DNA from: Anisakis pegreffii
Lineage: Eukaryota > Nematoda > Chromadorea > Rhabditida > Anisakidae
Reading direction: 5' to 3'
Length of the DNA stretch: 64,000 nucleotides
NCBI GenBank assembly: GCA_035041965.1
Contig: JAPYMA010000272.1
Span: 1 to 64,000, forward strand
Shown here: piece by piece, positions 47,158 to 60,500 of the stretch
Numbering within the stretch: position 1 is the first letter of the stretch
Layout of the letters: each line of letters opens with the position of its first letter
Program-made: the position numbers and the translations under genes
Notes under the pieces: generated by a model
Databases searched by the model: none
The model's input: the letters and a program-made list of their open reading frames with translations, nothing else
Told to the model about the DNA's origin: nothing

Positions 47158-48409
47158 TATTATCACCTTATGAATGTTATTATTAACGTCATCAATAGCA
47201 GTATTACTGCTGCTTGATAAACACACCTTCAGATAATTTACCAAAATGTTAAAGTTTTCGTTAGACGTATGAGCGTAGGAAAATTTCAATGAAGAAAAAA
47301 CATGACGGTAAGGAGTCACGATCAGAAGAAAATTAGTTGGCGATCAAAAATAAGACAGAAAATTGGACGATCAAAATGGAGGGGAGAAAATAACACTCAG
47401 TATTATCGTTGATACCTTTGAACAAGCCTCAAGTTGATTAAAAATGAAAATAATAAGCAAATAAAAACACACAGTTCCATACATCTGCAGGAAATTCTCC
47501 CCTTCTGTTAATATTCTGCGGTAATGCCTAAACAACTGAGTACGAATTAATTGGTGATCAATCGGATGCAGTCGAACATATGCACGGCACGCATATGCTC
47601 AATCAATTTAATATCATTCAACAGATCTGAGTCATGAATCATGATCAATTTGTTGATTCATTTCATCACTACTAAAATCACCCTTCATCTTTTCCACCTT
47701 ATTCGCTCACACATTCCTGTGACCTTCTTTCTCGTTCGCATTTACCAACATCGTCTTATTCTTTCAAAAAATTGCGTCCCATTTTTCCAACAATCATAAT
47801 CAACTTATCTCAACGATCAACCAGAATGGCTAATCTCTATTGAACATGTTCTGGTGGTTCCAGTGTAATATCTTTGATCGATTACATCGAAAAATGAAAC
47901 CTCCGACCTCATATCCATCAACTCCATTGTATCAGTTTATTTCATTTTGCGTTTCCATGAACTCCATATCAGCGTATAATTTACTGAATCATTCTTAACG
48001 TAAAAGTTAAGGGTTATAAAATGCCTTCAGGTTTCGTTATCTTATTGAAATCGCTAGTTACAAATACAGTGCGTATGATATACCCGGTCTATAATCTCAA
48101 TAGATCATGCAATACTCACTAGTATTCAATGTTCTTCCGATTGTACATTTCGACAACGTTTTTATTTGTATCACACTGATGACAACTGCTCAAGACAAGA
48201 ATGTTCAAAGGAAACGAATCACTGCTGAAGAACGTTTACATAAAATTTTATCACCCCTATTTTTGACCAAAACAGTAAAAACCATGAGACTTATAATAAT
48301 GATAATAACAACAGTATTGACATTAAAATGATTGTAGTAATGATAATGGAATATAACAGTGATAATAATAAATTAATCGATTTCTGATACAAAAAGGCAA
48401 CACTTTCAC

Positions 48410-48656
48410 CTATTATGTATTCGAGAATACCATCAGAAACATCAGACAGAATACATCTGCGATTGTGGAATAGATATGAAACTCGTCCCCAGTACTGTTT
48501 TCCAGGCTGAGAAAATGCGCACGAATATATTCTGCCCATAGTTCCACAAAAAGACCCAGTGCGATCAGCTTTCACAATCGTAATCAACCTTCCCGGATCC
48601 GATGAAGCCAACCCGACAATGTGACAATAAATCAGAACTGAACAACAGCACACGGA
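48410..48656 (-). CDS. Exon-like segment, Cys-containing, possibly upstream part of the 45.7-47.2 kb locus
   Basis: A very good acceptor (CATATTTTACAG) opens a phase 0 exon of 247 bases closed by a donor (ATAG then gtgaaa, phase 1). It encodes SVCCCSVLIYCHIVGLASSD, then FCGTMGRIYSCAF and YWGRVSYLFHNRRC. An alternative frame upstream (LKLAAGLLTFHFIRSI) looks like a signal peptide but enters in another phase. The cysteine content resembles the segments at 45.7-47.2 kb. No family was recognised. Confidence 0.3.
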
Positions 48657-48969
48657 CTGTAAAATATGGTCTGATGTAATGAAACCAACCGTCATTTAAA
48701 CCATATACGAATTGCGCAGACTCGAATGTATGAATCGAACGAATGAAATGAAAGGTCAATAGGCCAGCAGCTAATTTCAACGGAAATTTTCATCCATAAT
48801 CACCACTCCTCCCAATACCACGTTAAAAAGTGCACTTGTGGTAAAAAGATGGACAACTATCTCTATTCTACTCAATGATGATTTTGTCTTGCTCTGAAAA
48901 CTAGAGCAAATTGATGAACATTCAAGTCCACACCGGAATTGTATTTGACGAATAAACAACCCCTAATCG

Positions 48970-49750
48970 GATAATCTTTTAAATTCAACTCAGAATCTCT
49001 TCAAGTAGAAACAGTTGATTCCATAGCATCACTATCAAACCATATGATCACATCAATGCAAATTATACGGCTCTATTTGTACTACAAAAGGCATAATACA
49101 ATAGAACAGATAACCGATACGATCAACGACAATACCAATCGACCAGTATTGACCAACAAAACATTCACTTCAACGCACGGTACTACCAACATCCTCTCAA
49201 TTCCAAACAAAACAAAGTTCAGTATTGTTCTAATTGATCGAGAAACAACCACGAGCATAATACACAAAAATACAAAAACAAAACCGAAACGTTTCTAAAT
49301 GTTATTCATTCTCTCAGCTCAACTAAACTTTTCAGCTCAAACTCAGATCACGATGAACTAATTCCAAATCTTTGCTCAAAGGCTCCAAGAAATTATCGAT
49401 ATATCAAGTAATAAAAAAGAGGTTTCGTCCACCAATACAATCCATATTGAATTTCTCTCGTGCATAATACATATTTGATCAATTTCATGCTCATTTTCAT
49501 GATGTCAAATTGTTGGAACAAATTTTCACTTTTCTCCCATAATCATCTTACAATGAAGAAATAACACCTGCTGTGTGCCGAAAAAGCAAAAATCCAGGCA
49601 GATGATTGGCAAAAACACACGTTCAATAAGGTCGAAACGTAATGTTGAAAGAAACAGTAGAAGTGGATATAAACAGATAGAAGAAAACAAGAAAAAAAGA
49701 TTTCCGCATTGATTTGTCACCGAATAAGCGTAAAAACAGCCAAAAAAACA
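48970..49750. other. Downstream flank of the TANGO1-like gene
   Basis: AT-rich 3' flank following the - strand stop at 49753. No clear AATAAA was identified on the - strand close to the stop. No other gene was seen. Confidence 0.4.
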
Positions 49751-49752
49751 AC

Positions 49753-51539
49753 TCAATTCTGATGCCTTGCCATTTGTTCAGCAACACCTGAAAAGAATAA
49801 ATACTGATGCGATAAACAAATGACAGAGGTCAATCTAATTCCTGATAATCTGACAATTCAACCGGCAATGAAAGCAGCAATTTGGAACGAACATCATTTA
49901 TGACAGCTCTTTCGTAGAAACAACAAACAACAACAATACGCTGAATGGCTGGTTTCAAATTTTGGACCAATTCAAGTGGGTCAAAAAAAAAAAAACAATC
50001 GTCAGGATTGTCAAAAGGAACAAAAAAAGAAAACCAACTTTTAGGTCTGGATGTTGCTGTTGGTTTTCTGATCGACATACCGGGCGGTGGAACACCAGAA
50101 AGGAGTGCCATTTCGGGTGGAGGCGAAAGACCACCGTTTGAACCACCAGACGAATAGTACAAATTGCCACTCTTGGAGTTTCGTTTATGAAGTGACGGCT
50201 GGAAAGGTAATGTTGGTGGGGGTGGATGATCGCTGAACAGATCAGGGAATGCGGGCGGTTGCATCATCATATACGAAGGAGCATTCGTCAAGAACGGATG
50301 TCGTCCGTGCGATCGTGAACGCATTCGACGACCCTCCTGAAACCATTCCAACTGATCAATCAATACCGATCCCAAGAATATCGCCGCATTTCTCCGAACG
50401 GAATGTTCCAGTTCAAAACCGTTTCGCAGACGGCTACTTGAGAGAGCATAAGCATGAAGCTCAGATCGTTTGAGGAATACCCAACAAAGTCACGTTGTAA
50501 AGTCCGGTTGATTTTCCGATAAGGTCAAACGTCCCCCCAAAAAAAACTGCTAGTATTCTATGCTATTCATTTGGAGTATTGAAGACAGAACCTACGCCAA
50601 ATTCACTGGCAATGAGAGAAACTCTTGTCCGAACGTCAGGTACGTAAAACCATAACATAATTCTGTGAATTCCACTAGCAACAAAAATGTAGCAGACGAT
50701 ACAAATTGGTAAAAAATCAGTGATATAAATTCATTGTCACGGCAAGCTGACTGCATCATATTCGATAGTTTCTTTGGAAATGAGCCTTGCATACGACAAT
50801 TCGGTCGATCAATTGATTACAAATGCTGATTAATAACCTTTTTCGGTCTTGGTGCATGTTGCATAAGATCGATTTCCGGGGAAACCTCTCTTCTGGGTTG
50901 TTCACGTTGTGAACGTCTCGACCTTACGCTACCTTTCTTCAGTGGAACGCCACTGGACAAGTTATCCGGTGAGGTGGCCGTGTGTCTTAAACCACGTCCA
51001 CTCATCATCGACGATATTGATTCACCAGCCGAAAACACCTTCAAAATTTCTCGATTTTGAACTGAATTAAATGACTGTATCAACAATCTCTTTTATACCA
51101 GCATTATTACCGTCATCTTGATTGGTTACTTTGCTCATCAGTAGTAATAAATGACTGCTTAACTTTGCCTGCGCAGACAATAATTGATGCCATGACTGTC
51201 ACCTTACAATCAATACAAAACCGACTGTACTTCAATCGACCATTCCTCATGGGATCTTCATTTGTCAGAGTACAGTATTATGCAGTGACGAAAAATAAAG
51301 AGAATGTCAAACAACGGCAGGGAACCAACTTCAGCGGCCTCATCATCACCCCAAAGCGGTCTGATCGCAGGCAACGGAGGCGGACCAAGCCGAGAGCCAA
51401 TTGCATGAGCGCTCGGATACTCGCGATCCGACGATCCATTACTCGATAAATTCATCAGATTATTGCCACCACTATCTGGCAACTGTGGCGGAATGGCTGC
51501 AGTCGCAGTCGCTGCCATACGCTGCGCCTCTTCGAGTGA
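49753..51539 (-). CDS. TANGO1-like gene: proline-rich C-terminal exons
   Basis: 51330-51539 carries PPQLPDS and GPPPLPAIRPLW. 50838-51038 is basic and Ser-rich (SMMSGRGLRHTATSPDN; SRRSQREQPRREVSPE). 50081-50336 carries MMMQPPAFPDLFSDHPPPP, GLSPPPEMALL and GVPPPG. 49753-49787 adds VAEQMARHQN and the TGA stop. The last acceptor (ATTCTTTTCAG) and the donor at 50080 (CCCG then gtatgt) are strong and share phase 1. PPP repeats are the known Sec23-binding signal of the family. Translation past the 50080 donor runs on into low-complexity intron sequence, so the spliced end is preferred. Confidence 0.65.
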
Positions 51540-54500
51540 CTGAAAAGTGAATTCATACAAAATTATTCACTCGTTAATTACTGCTCGACTGATCCCATGA
51601 AACCAACCATATTGAGAATATCCAACTAAGTGTTCATAAATTTTTCACGATTTTCCACAGTGACCATAATAATAACAAATAATAATGGGTCAGTTATCGA
51701 CTCACCTGTCTCAATGTAGTAATCGTATGCTTGCATTCACGCATCTCGTGGAAGTGTCGTGTCTCCAAACGATTATTCTCCGCACGAAGACGTTTCAACT
51801 CCTGCTCGGCATCCTACAAAATGATCAATCATTAAACCTGCCTGCTCAGAACGCTTTAAATTTGGAAAAAAAAGTGTGCCGATTAAACGAATAAATAATT
51901 CATTGAAGCAATGAAATTTTCAAATCAGAGAATGAAGATGATTCCTACGTTAAGTTTGTTCTCGATAACTTTATTCTGTTCCTGGAGATGTCGAACTTCG
52001 GTTTGCCATTTATCAATTTCATCTCTCAGCTTTTCTGTTAATTGTTCCGAATGACGTATCTTTGCATCCTTCAATTACATTAAAAACATATCAGTTTAAC
52101 ATCCTTCAATGACATCAAAAAACACAACAGTTTAACAAACAGAAAAATTGGCCGAATCTGAGATAAAAAGCGTTTAATTGATTTCAGTCGAAAACACATT
52201 AATAAAAGCAAACGTTCTACAAGAGAACAAATGAAATTGTATGAAAATCTCATGAAAAACTCACTCTTTCCTCGACCATCGCAAGCATTTTCTTGCACTG
52301 ATTATGTGTATCCACTCGTTCTGATTCCTTCGCCTCAGTCTCCTTTTTACGTTCATTCGCTTCCAATTCAGCCAATTCCAGTTTACGCGTCAAATGCTCC
52401 CTAACGTTTTCTTCTTTTTGTAATGATAGTCTGAAATACTTGCTTTACATTCACTCAGTCTCATAAATCTCCCTAAAAACTCACTGAAGTTATCGTCAGA
52501 TTCTCACAGAAATACTAATTTCAGCGCCTGAGATAAAGAGTGGTGAATATTCTATAAACACCGATTTTTAATAAGATCAAGATCTGATCAAATGGGAACG
52601 AACCTTGTTTGATCGAGATCAATCTCAAGACGTTTCAACTGGGCTCGAAGACGAGCCACCTCCATGATATCCCCGGTGCTGCCGCTCTTCGTTTGAGGCA
52701 GAAGGGTGGAGTTGTCGTTCCCTTTCGGTGCTGTTTGCTGTTGTTGAACATTGTTGGCTGTTAAAGGTGGTGAAACGTTCTTCTTTTCGTCGTTTATCGC
52801 TGGTGTTTCAATATCGAAATCACCAACGTCTGACCATCCACCAGATCCTAAATGTTTGCCATTTCATTTGGAATCGTTGACAAAATACCACCAATAAGTT
52901 GAGTATTTCAAAAAATAAATGACTAATTCAAACCGAAAAAAAACTGTTGAGGATAGTAAAGAATGAAGATTTTCAATTCACTAAATTGAAAAGTCTACGG
53001 GTGAAGCAAGATCTGTATCTCTCTTGTGCTTACTAGTGTGTGTTAACATTACAGACAATATAACACTTCATATGCGGGAAACTGGAGTGGAATTTTTCAA
53101 GAATGGAAAAAGAATTCAGTACCAAAATTCAAATTGAAAACTGTTATTTTCCAAGTGATTGGAAATTATTGCAAAAATTCTGTGTAGCACTTTTTTTGAA
53201 GAGTTCAAAAACATTAACATTATGAAAACTGTTCGAACGACAGACAACACAATTACAATATAAGCAGAATTAAACAAAGCCGAAATTACTACACAATATA
53301 AGCAGAATAACCTCCACTCTCATGAGCCGCATGATCATCACTATTTGAAACATTTTCAGCGACTGCGTGCTGTTGTGCGACAGCTTCGGCAGCTTCTTTT
53401 GCTCGGTTCAATTCTTCGATCATTTCCGATAGCTGTACGGTCTCACTTTGAAGCGCTTCAATTCGTTCACGTAACACTTCACCTTCATTAGCTGCCGTCT
53501 GTAATGCTTTCTGATTTTTAACGCACCCAATCTTCTTCCTTTCCAACAACATTATTCATTTCAGAGTCATTCGTTTGCTTCCAATTTCATACTGAATAGT
53601 TTTGAGCAATCCGTTCGACGTAAATGTATGTAACAATCAGATAACGTACGCTATACTGATCGTAATCAATTGCAACTTTTGATTTATTTCACCCGTAACA
53701 CTCTTTATTTCAATGAACATTTTTGTTGAACGTAAACTTTGCTCAATACTGAGCGAGCGATTAATCACCTGCAATACCACGCCGATTTCGAGACCTTTCA
53801 GAATCTATCTTGACTTCGACTTTGCAAAGCACTGTACCGGTATGCTGAGTGCAGATATAAAAACCGACTTTATCATCATAATAATATCACACGAATGATT
53901 TCAAATGAAACCTGTAACTGATCGGTGAGTTTCTTGATATCAATAATGTTCGATCTGTTCTCAGTCTCAAGTCTCGTGATTAGAGCGTTTCTATCGGCCA
54001 ATTCATCCTCAAGTTTATCGTTCTTCTCTCTTGCACTTTCCATCGTTGATTGCATTTCGGCGATTTGTTCCGTTAACATCTTCAAACGAAATCGCTCATA
54101 ATCAATCAACGTTTAGCTTACAGATAAATGTTAGGATAAAAATTGTTCCAAAGAAACTGTACATCTTTGAAATCACTTCGGGAACCCACATCATAGATAC
54201 AAGAATTGTTGAATGTTGGTAGCGTTTCGAGATGGGGGAGGGGGAGGGTGGGCGTTCCAAAGTAGAATTTCTGTATCTTTGCAAGAAAAAAAGCGATTGA
54301 TATAGATTAAGAAAGCGATACATTTCATCGGAAAAAATTCCAGACGGGAAAAAATTCAAAATGATAACCACCTGATTGGAACGTTCCAACTGCTTGTTCT
54401 CGTCAGCGACAACCGTGGAATTACGTCGTTCAGACTCGGCCGATTTCTTGGCATCCTCACATTCTTTTCTCAGGCGTTCGTTGCTTTCTTCCAATTGATC

Positions 54501-57500
54501 GCATCTATCAGAATAATATGGTCATAATCCATACTTACGAAAATACAATCAAACAACATTTATGAAACGATATCAATCGGTATTATGCAGATGGCGCACA
54601 AATACTATTGCATACCTGATTTTCAGCTGTTGCGTATTCAACTGAGCACGACCCAAATCCGTTTTCAGACGTTCAATTTGTTCATCCTTCTCTTTGCTCA
54701 TCATTCCTCTACCTTTTTCGGCCTCGACACGAAGTAACTGCAAATGCAAGGAATTATCAGATATTTGCTGAAATCAAATAACATACAATTAAGTTTCTAT
54801 CGAAAAAATTTTTTACTGCAACATATCCAATGACATTTCAAGGACAGCATACGGTACGTGAGTTTCATTACTGTTTCACTTAAACTACTTTCAGATGTAT
54901 TACCAACAATTGATGTGAATTTTTATACTTCACTCAAGCACTTCGTAACATTTTTGCTATTTGCGCCCACATCTTCTCGGATATCCTTAGAACATCCGCC
55001 AATATTCGTGACAGACGGCACAACATCCGAACTTCATTTCATCATTACTCAATAATATGTCAGTACCACGCGAATGGCTTACGACCTGTTCACGAGAGTT
55101 AATAAAACCCACCTTGATTTGTTCGTCACGTTCTCGAACCGCTGTAAGTGCATCGTGTAGGGTACGTCTATCGAAAACCTCTTGCTCAGTATTGTCCGAT
55201 GGCAAAAGAATCCGTACCAAATGTATTATCAAGAAAACCGGTACCAACAATGTTACAACAACACCTAAACGTGCAAAGTAACCATTTCAGATATCAAAGT
55301 CAGTTCAAAAAAACAACTATCAAAGTAAGTAAAATCCCTTGATACGAAAAGTGAAATCCCTCGACACTAAAAATCTACAATACTTGACCTCATATTCGAC
55401 AACCCTATGTAACACGCATTCTCCTACGGACTTGAACTAAATCAAACATCACTATAACTTTACAGCTTCGCCACAACAATTCAGCGATCGTTTTTGTTGT
55501 TCATAAATAAGAGTGAGCAATGGCACATACTCAAAATTTTTTCGAAGTGATATGAGAGTTCTCTGAGTAGGCAACTCCATTCGACCAAACACACTAAGCG
55601 AACATAAATTAGCGAAAAGCTCACAGAAATTTCAAAAGACAATTTAAGGCTCTCTCTTACACCAACAACTTTGCAGGAATATCAATAATCGATGGAAATT
55701 GACTGAAAGTATTCACCACACACCTGCGTCATCAATATCAGCCATTGCTGCCGGAAGCGCGTATCGGAAGAGTGAAATCATTTTGCTCAACCATTTACCA
55801 ACACCAGATCGAGTGGTATTCTCAGCTGTGGAATGGTAATCGGCCGGATTCAGGCTCGGATCCATCGGTATGGCACCACTCATCGAAGGATCCTCGGGTA
55901 TGGGGGGTGGTGGCTGAGCGGGAGCTTGCTCGCCGTGTGACTGATCATCAATAGTTTCATGACTCTCTGCTGGACGAGTGTCAGTTGGTGGTTCAAAAAC
56001 AGGTGGTGGCTGTTGGTCTTCGTGCGCTGGAACAGATGCTGTGGGCACAACAACGTTTGAAGGAGTCTTCTCAACTGAATCTGAAGGCTGATCTGCTGAC
56101 GTATCAGCACCTAGCCTATCGCAGTCACCTTTGACGCAATAACCCTGAAAATGTCCTCGTTGCATTCTATCATCAAACGGTAGTGGAGAATCATTCTATG
56201 GCAAGTGTATCACAAGAAACAACTCGTCAGCATAAAGGGATGATATTCACTGGAATGAGGAATTATTTCTACAAATTTATGCAACTGCTAGAAACTGGAT
56301 GATGAGGGTGGAACCACACTACACGTTATGCAAAACCTGAAATAGTCCTCGCTAGCAAAATTTCTGGACATTTCAAACATGAACTAGATGATATTCAACT
56401 CAATTTGTTCTATCATATTCCTGTTATTCATTCAATTCAACTGCTGCTACTATTAGCATCGAGGATTAGTTTGAACAACAACAAAAAAAACGTGCTCTAT
56501 GACCAGGACTCGAGTGATGATTGTTAGAAACTACCAATGGAGATCTAATTAGTCGTTATAACCGATGCAGACGAAACCAATCGAAAGAGCATGAAAGTTT
56601 CCCTAGACATCATTGTTCTTTTCTGCTGAATTAACTAGTGGACCGAGATAAACGAATTTTAAGGATGCGAAAGTTGCCAGCAGTCTGAATGAAAAGTTTA
56701 AACAACGATTCGAATCCTATCTTTGGATTTTTCTCAATAGGAAGTGCTGATGATAAAGAGTTTCTGTTCTGAAACTGATATTCGGAAGTTCATTTCGTGT
56801 GCGAGTCTATCCCAATACGAATGCAAATGATGAAAGCACCTAATGTCATATCATAGTGTACTTTCGATTTACTATTTCAACTGACACAGACAGCTGATTG
56901 CTTGATTCTGAATCTTTGTTTGATGTTACCGTTGCAGGTGAATGATAAGAAGCGCAGTGTGATATATTATGATCCATCCAATGCACCTATTTTGATAAGA
57001 GATTTAGTTTGGAGCATTTTTAAACTGGAAACCTACGCCAGTGTCAATGAGAAGAAAAAATTGTGCCTTTCGGACGTACATTTTTGTTGGGATAAACTAC
57101 TCCATCCAACTAAACTCTAAATATCGGTTTTAGAATTTGCAGTTTTTCAGCCTTTAGCAATTGAAAACTGCAAAAAATACAGCCAACGAAGTTGTAGCAG
57201 GGTCTCACATCTGCATTACTCTTTTACTCCAGTGGATCATAACGTGAGTCTGATCGATCGGTTATAAAAAATTTTTTATCATGAGGGCTTAAAAATTTTG
57301 AAGTCTATTACTCTATTTATCTCGGTCAACATGTCGATTAGGGAGGAAACAAAAATGACTTTCAGCACAACATTCCGTACTCTTTCGAATCATATTGTCT
57401 TGCTTCAATTGATTACATCGAGTAATCAGACCTCCCTTTTGAATAAAGAGATGCAGTCACACAAAAATGTCATCACCACGTTGATGGTGGCTGTGACATC

Positions 57501-60500
57501 AACACACAAATAGCTAAGCAAATGAACAAACGGCTTTTGAAGGTTAAGATAGTGCTTCGAGGAAGACATGCGACAACTTCTGATTACGTTTTAGGCTAAA
57601 CATAAGACTCCTTTCTATCAAGATACCCTTCCCGTTTTCTCTTTTTGATATCATCTCCTCCACACTCTCAATTATCATTTGCTGCATCAATCACCGTTAA
57701 ACCTTTTTGTTCGTTGGTGGAATTCGAAATCTTTGATTGCTTCTTGCCAGATTCGATGAGCAATTAAATGCTGATCAGATAGTATTATCATGATAATATT
57801 TTATAATATCGCTAAACACACTGAAGAAACTTTAACCATCTGATCCAGTTCATCAGACGTCTTTCTTCGACTGATGTTATACACTTTTTGGGAGCATATC
57901 TGTCTACACTATCGGACACGAAATCAATTCTAATATGAAAGTTGTCGAGTAGTTCATCACCTTACGTACCATAAAAAAAAACAACAACAACAACAAACTA
58001 ATAGCTGCAAACGAAATGAAATGATAAGTGCAAAGGCGAAGAATACGAACGGAGAGAACTACGCACAAGACCATTTTCATAAAAGATCTTTGTTCCGACT
58101 TCCTCCTCCTCCGCATTTTTTCTCGGTAAACTACCACCGGTATGATTAGTTGATGATGACGATGGCTTCTCCGCATCTAACGGAACGGTCTTATCAGTGA
58201 CTGAAGTTTCATTGTGGCTTTTGGCCTCCTTCTTGGCTGTATTATTCTTGTCCTTTCGATTTTCACCATCTTCGGAGTGCTTTCTTGGCTGCAGAATTGA
58301 AAAAGCATTGTGATGTGATGCCATATGATAGAAATTAGCAAAGATAGTATGATAATGAATACGCTGAACATAAAAAGTGAGTAATTTAGTGCAAACATCC
58401 AATAACATGAAGTGATGACAATAAATCACTGGTCTCATGCATTCGTCCCTCTTTCTTCAAGCGTATTCATTGAAAACGCTTATCTGGACTTAAAGTGCAT
58501 TAAAAATTTGTTTACGATTCAGTGCGATTAAAAAGTTGTTAGAATGAAAAACTGGAACAGCATTTAAGATGATTAAATGTGCTCGAACGATACAATCCAA
58601 CATATGAAGAGCAGATAAGTTCTATTGTGTAAATAGACAAAAACAATTTAGACAATAGTTAGGCAAGCATTCATGACGATAGCCTTAGAATTAGCGTTTA
58701 GCTGTCAACCAAGAGTACCTTTGCAATACTACATTGCATTGCAAAGGAACTGTTGGTTGACATTGATTTCCCAAGATAAACAATTTGACATTTTGAAATT
58801 TTTTGAGAGTTTGGTTAACATAGGTTTTTTTTTGTTGCATATTGACAAAGATTTTATGAGATCAATAAGCAATATAAGAGATGAGTGCCTTGTGAACCAG
58901 TTTATTTAACGATTTCATTCAGAATTCTTAGCTATTTTGATAATTCACCATCCCTGCGCTCCTCAATCAATAAGATACAACGGAAGGAAATGCATCATCC
59001 ATCCCCATGAATAAACAACAAGTGAAGCAGGATAGACCATAGTGTTGAAACAAAATTGTATGTTTCGCATATAAATCATTTGAATTAAGTGGTGGTGTGG
59101 CAACGGAATGAAATGCTGTTGCATGAAACGATTTAAGTGAGAACATGAATGTACGTATAACGATAGAACATGAACACGCCACAAAGAACGGAAAACATCG
59201 TGATGACAATAACATGGAACGTCGATGATGCGTGCTGTTAACGCAATTAAACTCAAACTGCGCACACGTTCGTAACCAGGATTCGCGGGGATTAGTTATC
59301 TTCGTTCAAGGTGAATTTTTGTTCTCGGAACAATTTTCAGTGCGAGATGAGATGGCTATCTCCAGTCTCCCTCATAAAAATTGGTCCCATCTCCCTGATT
59401 ACGAGCCCATTTGTGCACACAGATAAAAGTTAGCAAATGAAAACATTAATCGAATTTAGTAACAGCTCATGTGAAAATGCATCTCCTTCTAGTCTCCCAT
59501 TCATCCAGTCAGTCGCAAAGAGGCAAGCATGGAAGTCGATGTCCATGAACAACATGAAACCTTCCTCTGGTGGTGGAGATGGGCTACAGGGAGAAACTAA
59601 ACATATGAAGAGATTTCCGGATGACGTACCGTTGCTCCCAGTTGGTTCGGCAATGCTTCACCATGTGATTCTGATTGCTTCTCGCCATCACCGCTTTTAC
59701 CTTGGAGTGGTTCCTGAGATCTATTCACTTCATCCGATGAAGGCCATAGATGATCTGTTGAAATTGATGCCATATGCCCAACGTCATTCGGAACATCAGA
59801 ATGTCTCCTCAGCATGGCGGCATCAGTAGCTGATAAAGATCCAGCTGTATTGTCGTTAACCGGTAAATTCCCTGATGGTTGTTGTGGATTAATTTTGATG
59901 GTGGGCGTCGGATCAATGTTAATCGGATAAGGAGAGACCGTTGCAGTCGGGCTGGCTTGAGGCAGTTGATCCGACGCATCTCGAGGAAGAGGTGGAGGTA
60001 TAGGAGAGGGCAGTGATGGAACACTGAATGAAGATGCCGTTGGTGACAGGGTAGATGGAAGCGGTTGTGCATTCAGATCAACTGGGTCGTTGCTTGACGG
60101 ATTGCTAGGGAGTGCCGTTCCAAACGAGGATATCTCTGCGTCCACCGTATTGGGGTTAATCTGTTGTTTCTGCTCTTGCGAAATTCCTCCGAAAGATCCA
60201 GAAGGCTGCTGCTGTGTTTCGGCGATCGGTTCACGCGAGTGAATGCTAGCGTCCCCAGGTGATAGTCCCGATACTGTTTGGGTCGGTTGATTAGTGATTG
60301 GGACTGAATGGTGAGCAACGCTCGGTGATTGCGTAGTGGTGCTCAGAACGGGAATTTCTGAGATGGGTATCGATGAAAATGAAGCCATCGATGGTTGTGG
60401 TAAGCTAGCGAGTCCACCACCACCCACAACAAGAATGTTTTGTTGGTGTTGTTGCTGATTTTTTTCATCGAACGCGTTAACATTGGCGTTTAGCGATGGA

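Noticed and set aside
46894..47319. 141-aa minus-strand frame taken as one long protein
   Set aside because: Only the part from 47157 onward looks real (signal peptide); the upstream part is low-complexity Asn/Ser and the downstream part is AT-rich intron.
48291..48400. Hydrophobic C-terminal tail of the 48.4 kb frame as a membrane anchor
   Set aside because: It is produced by an ATAATAATG-type simple repeat beyond a good donor at 48409.
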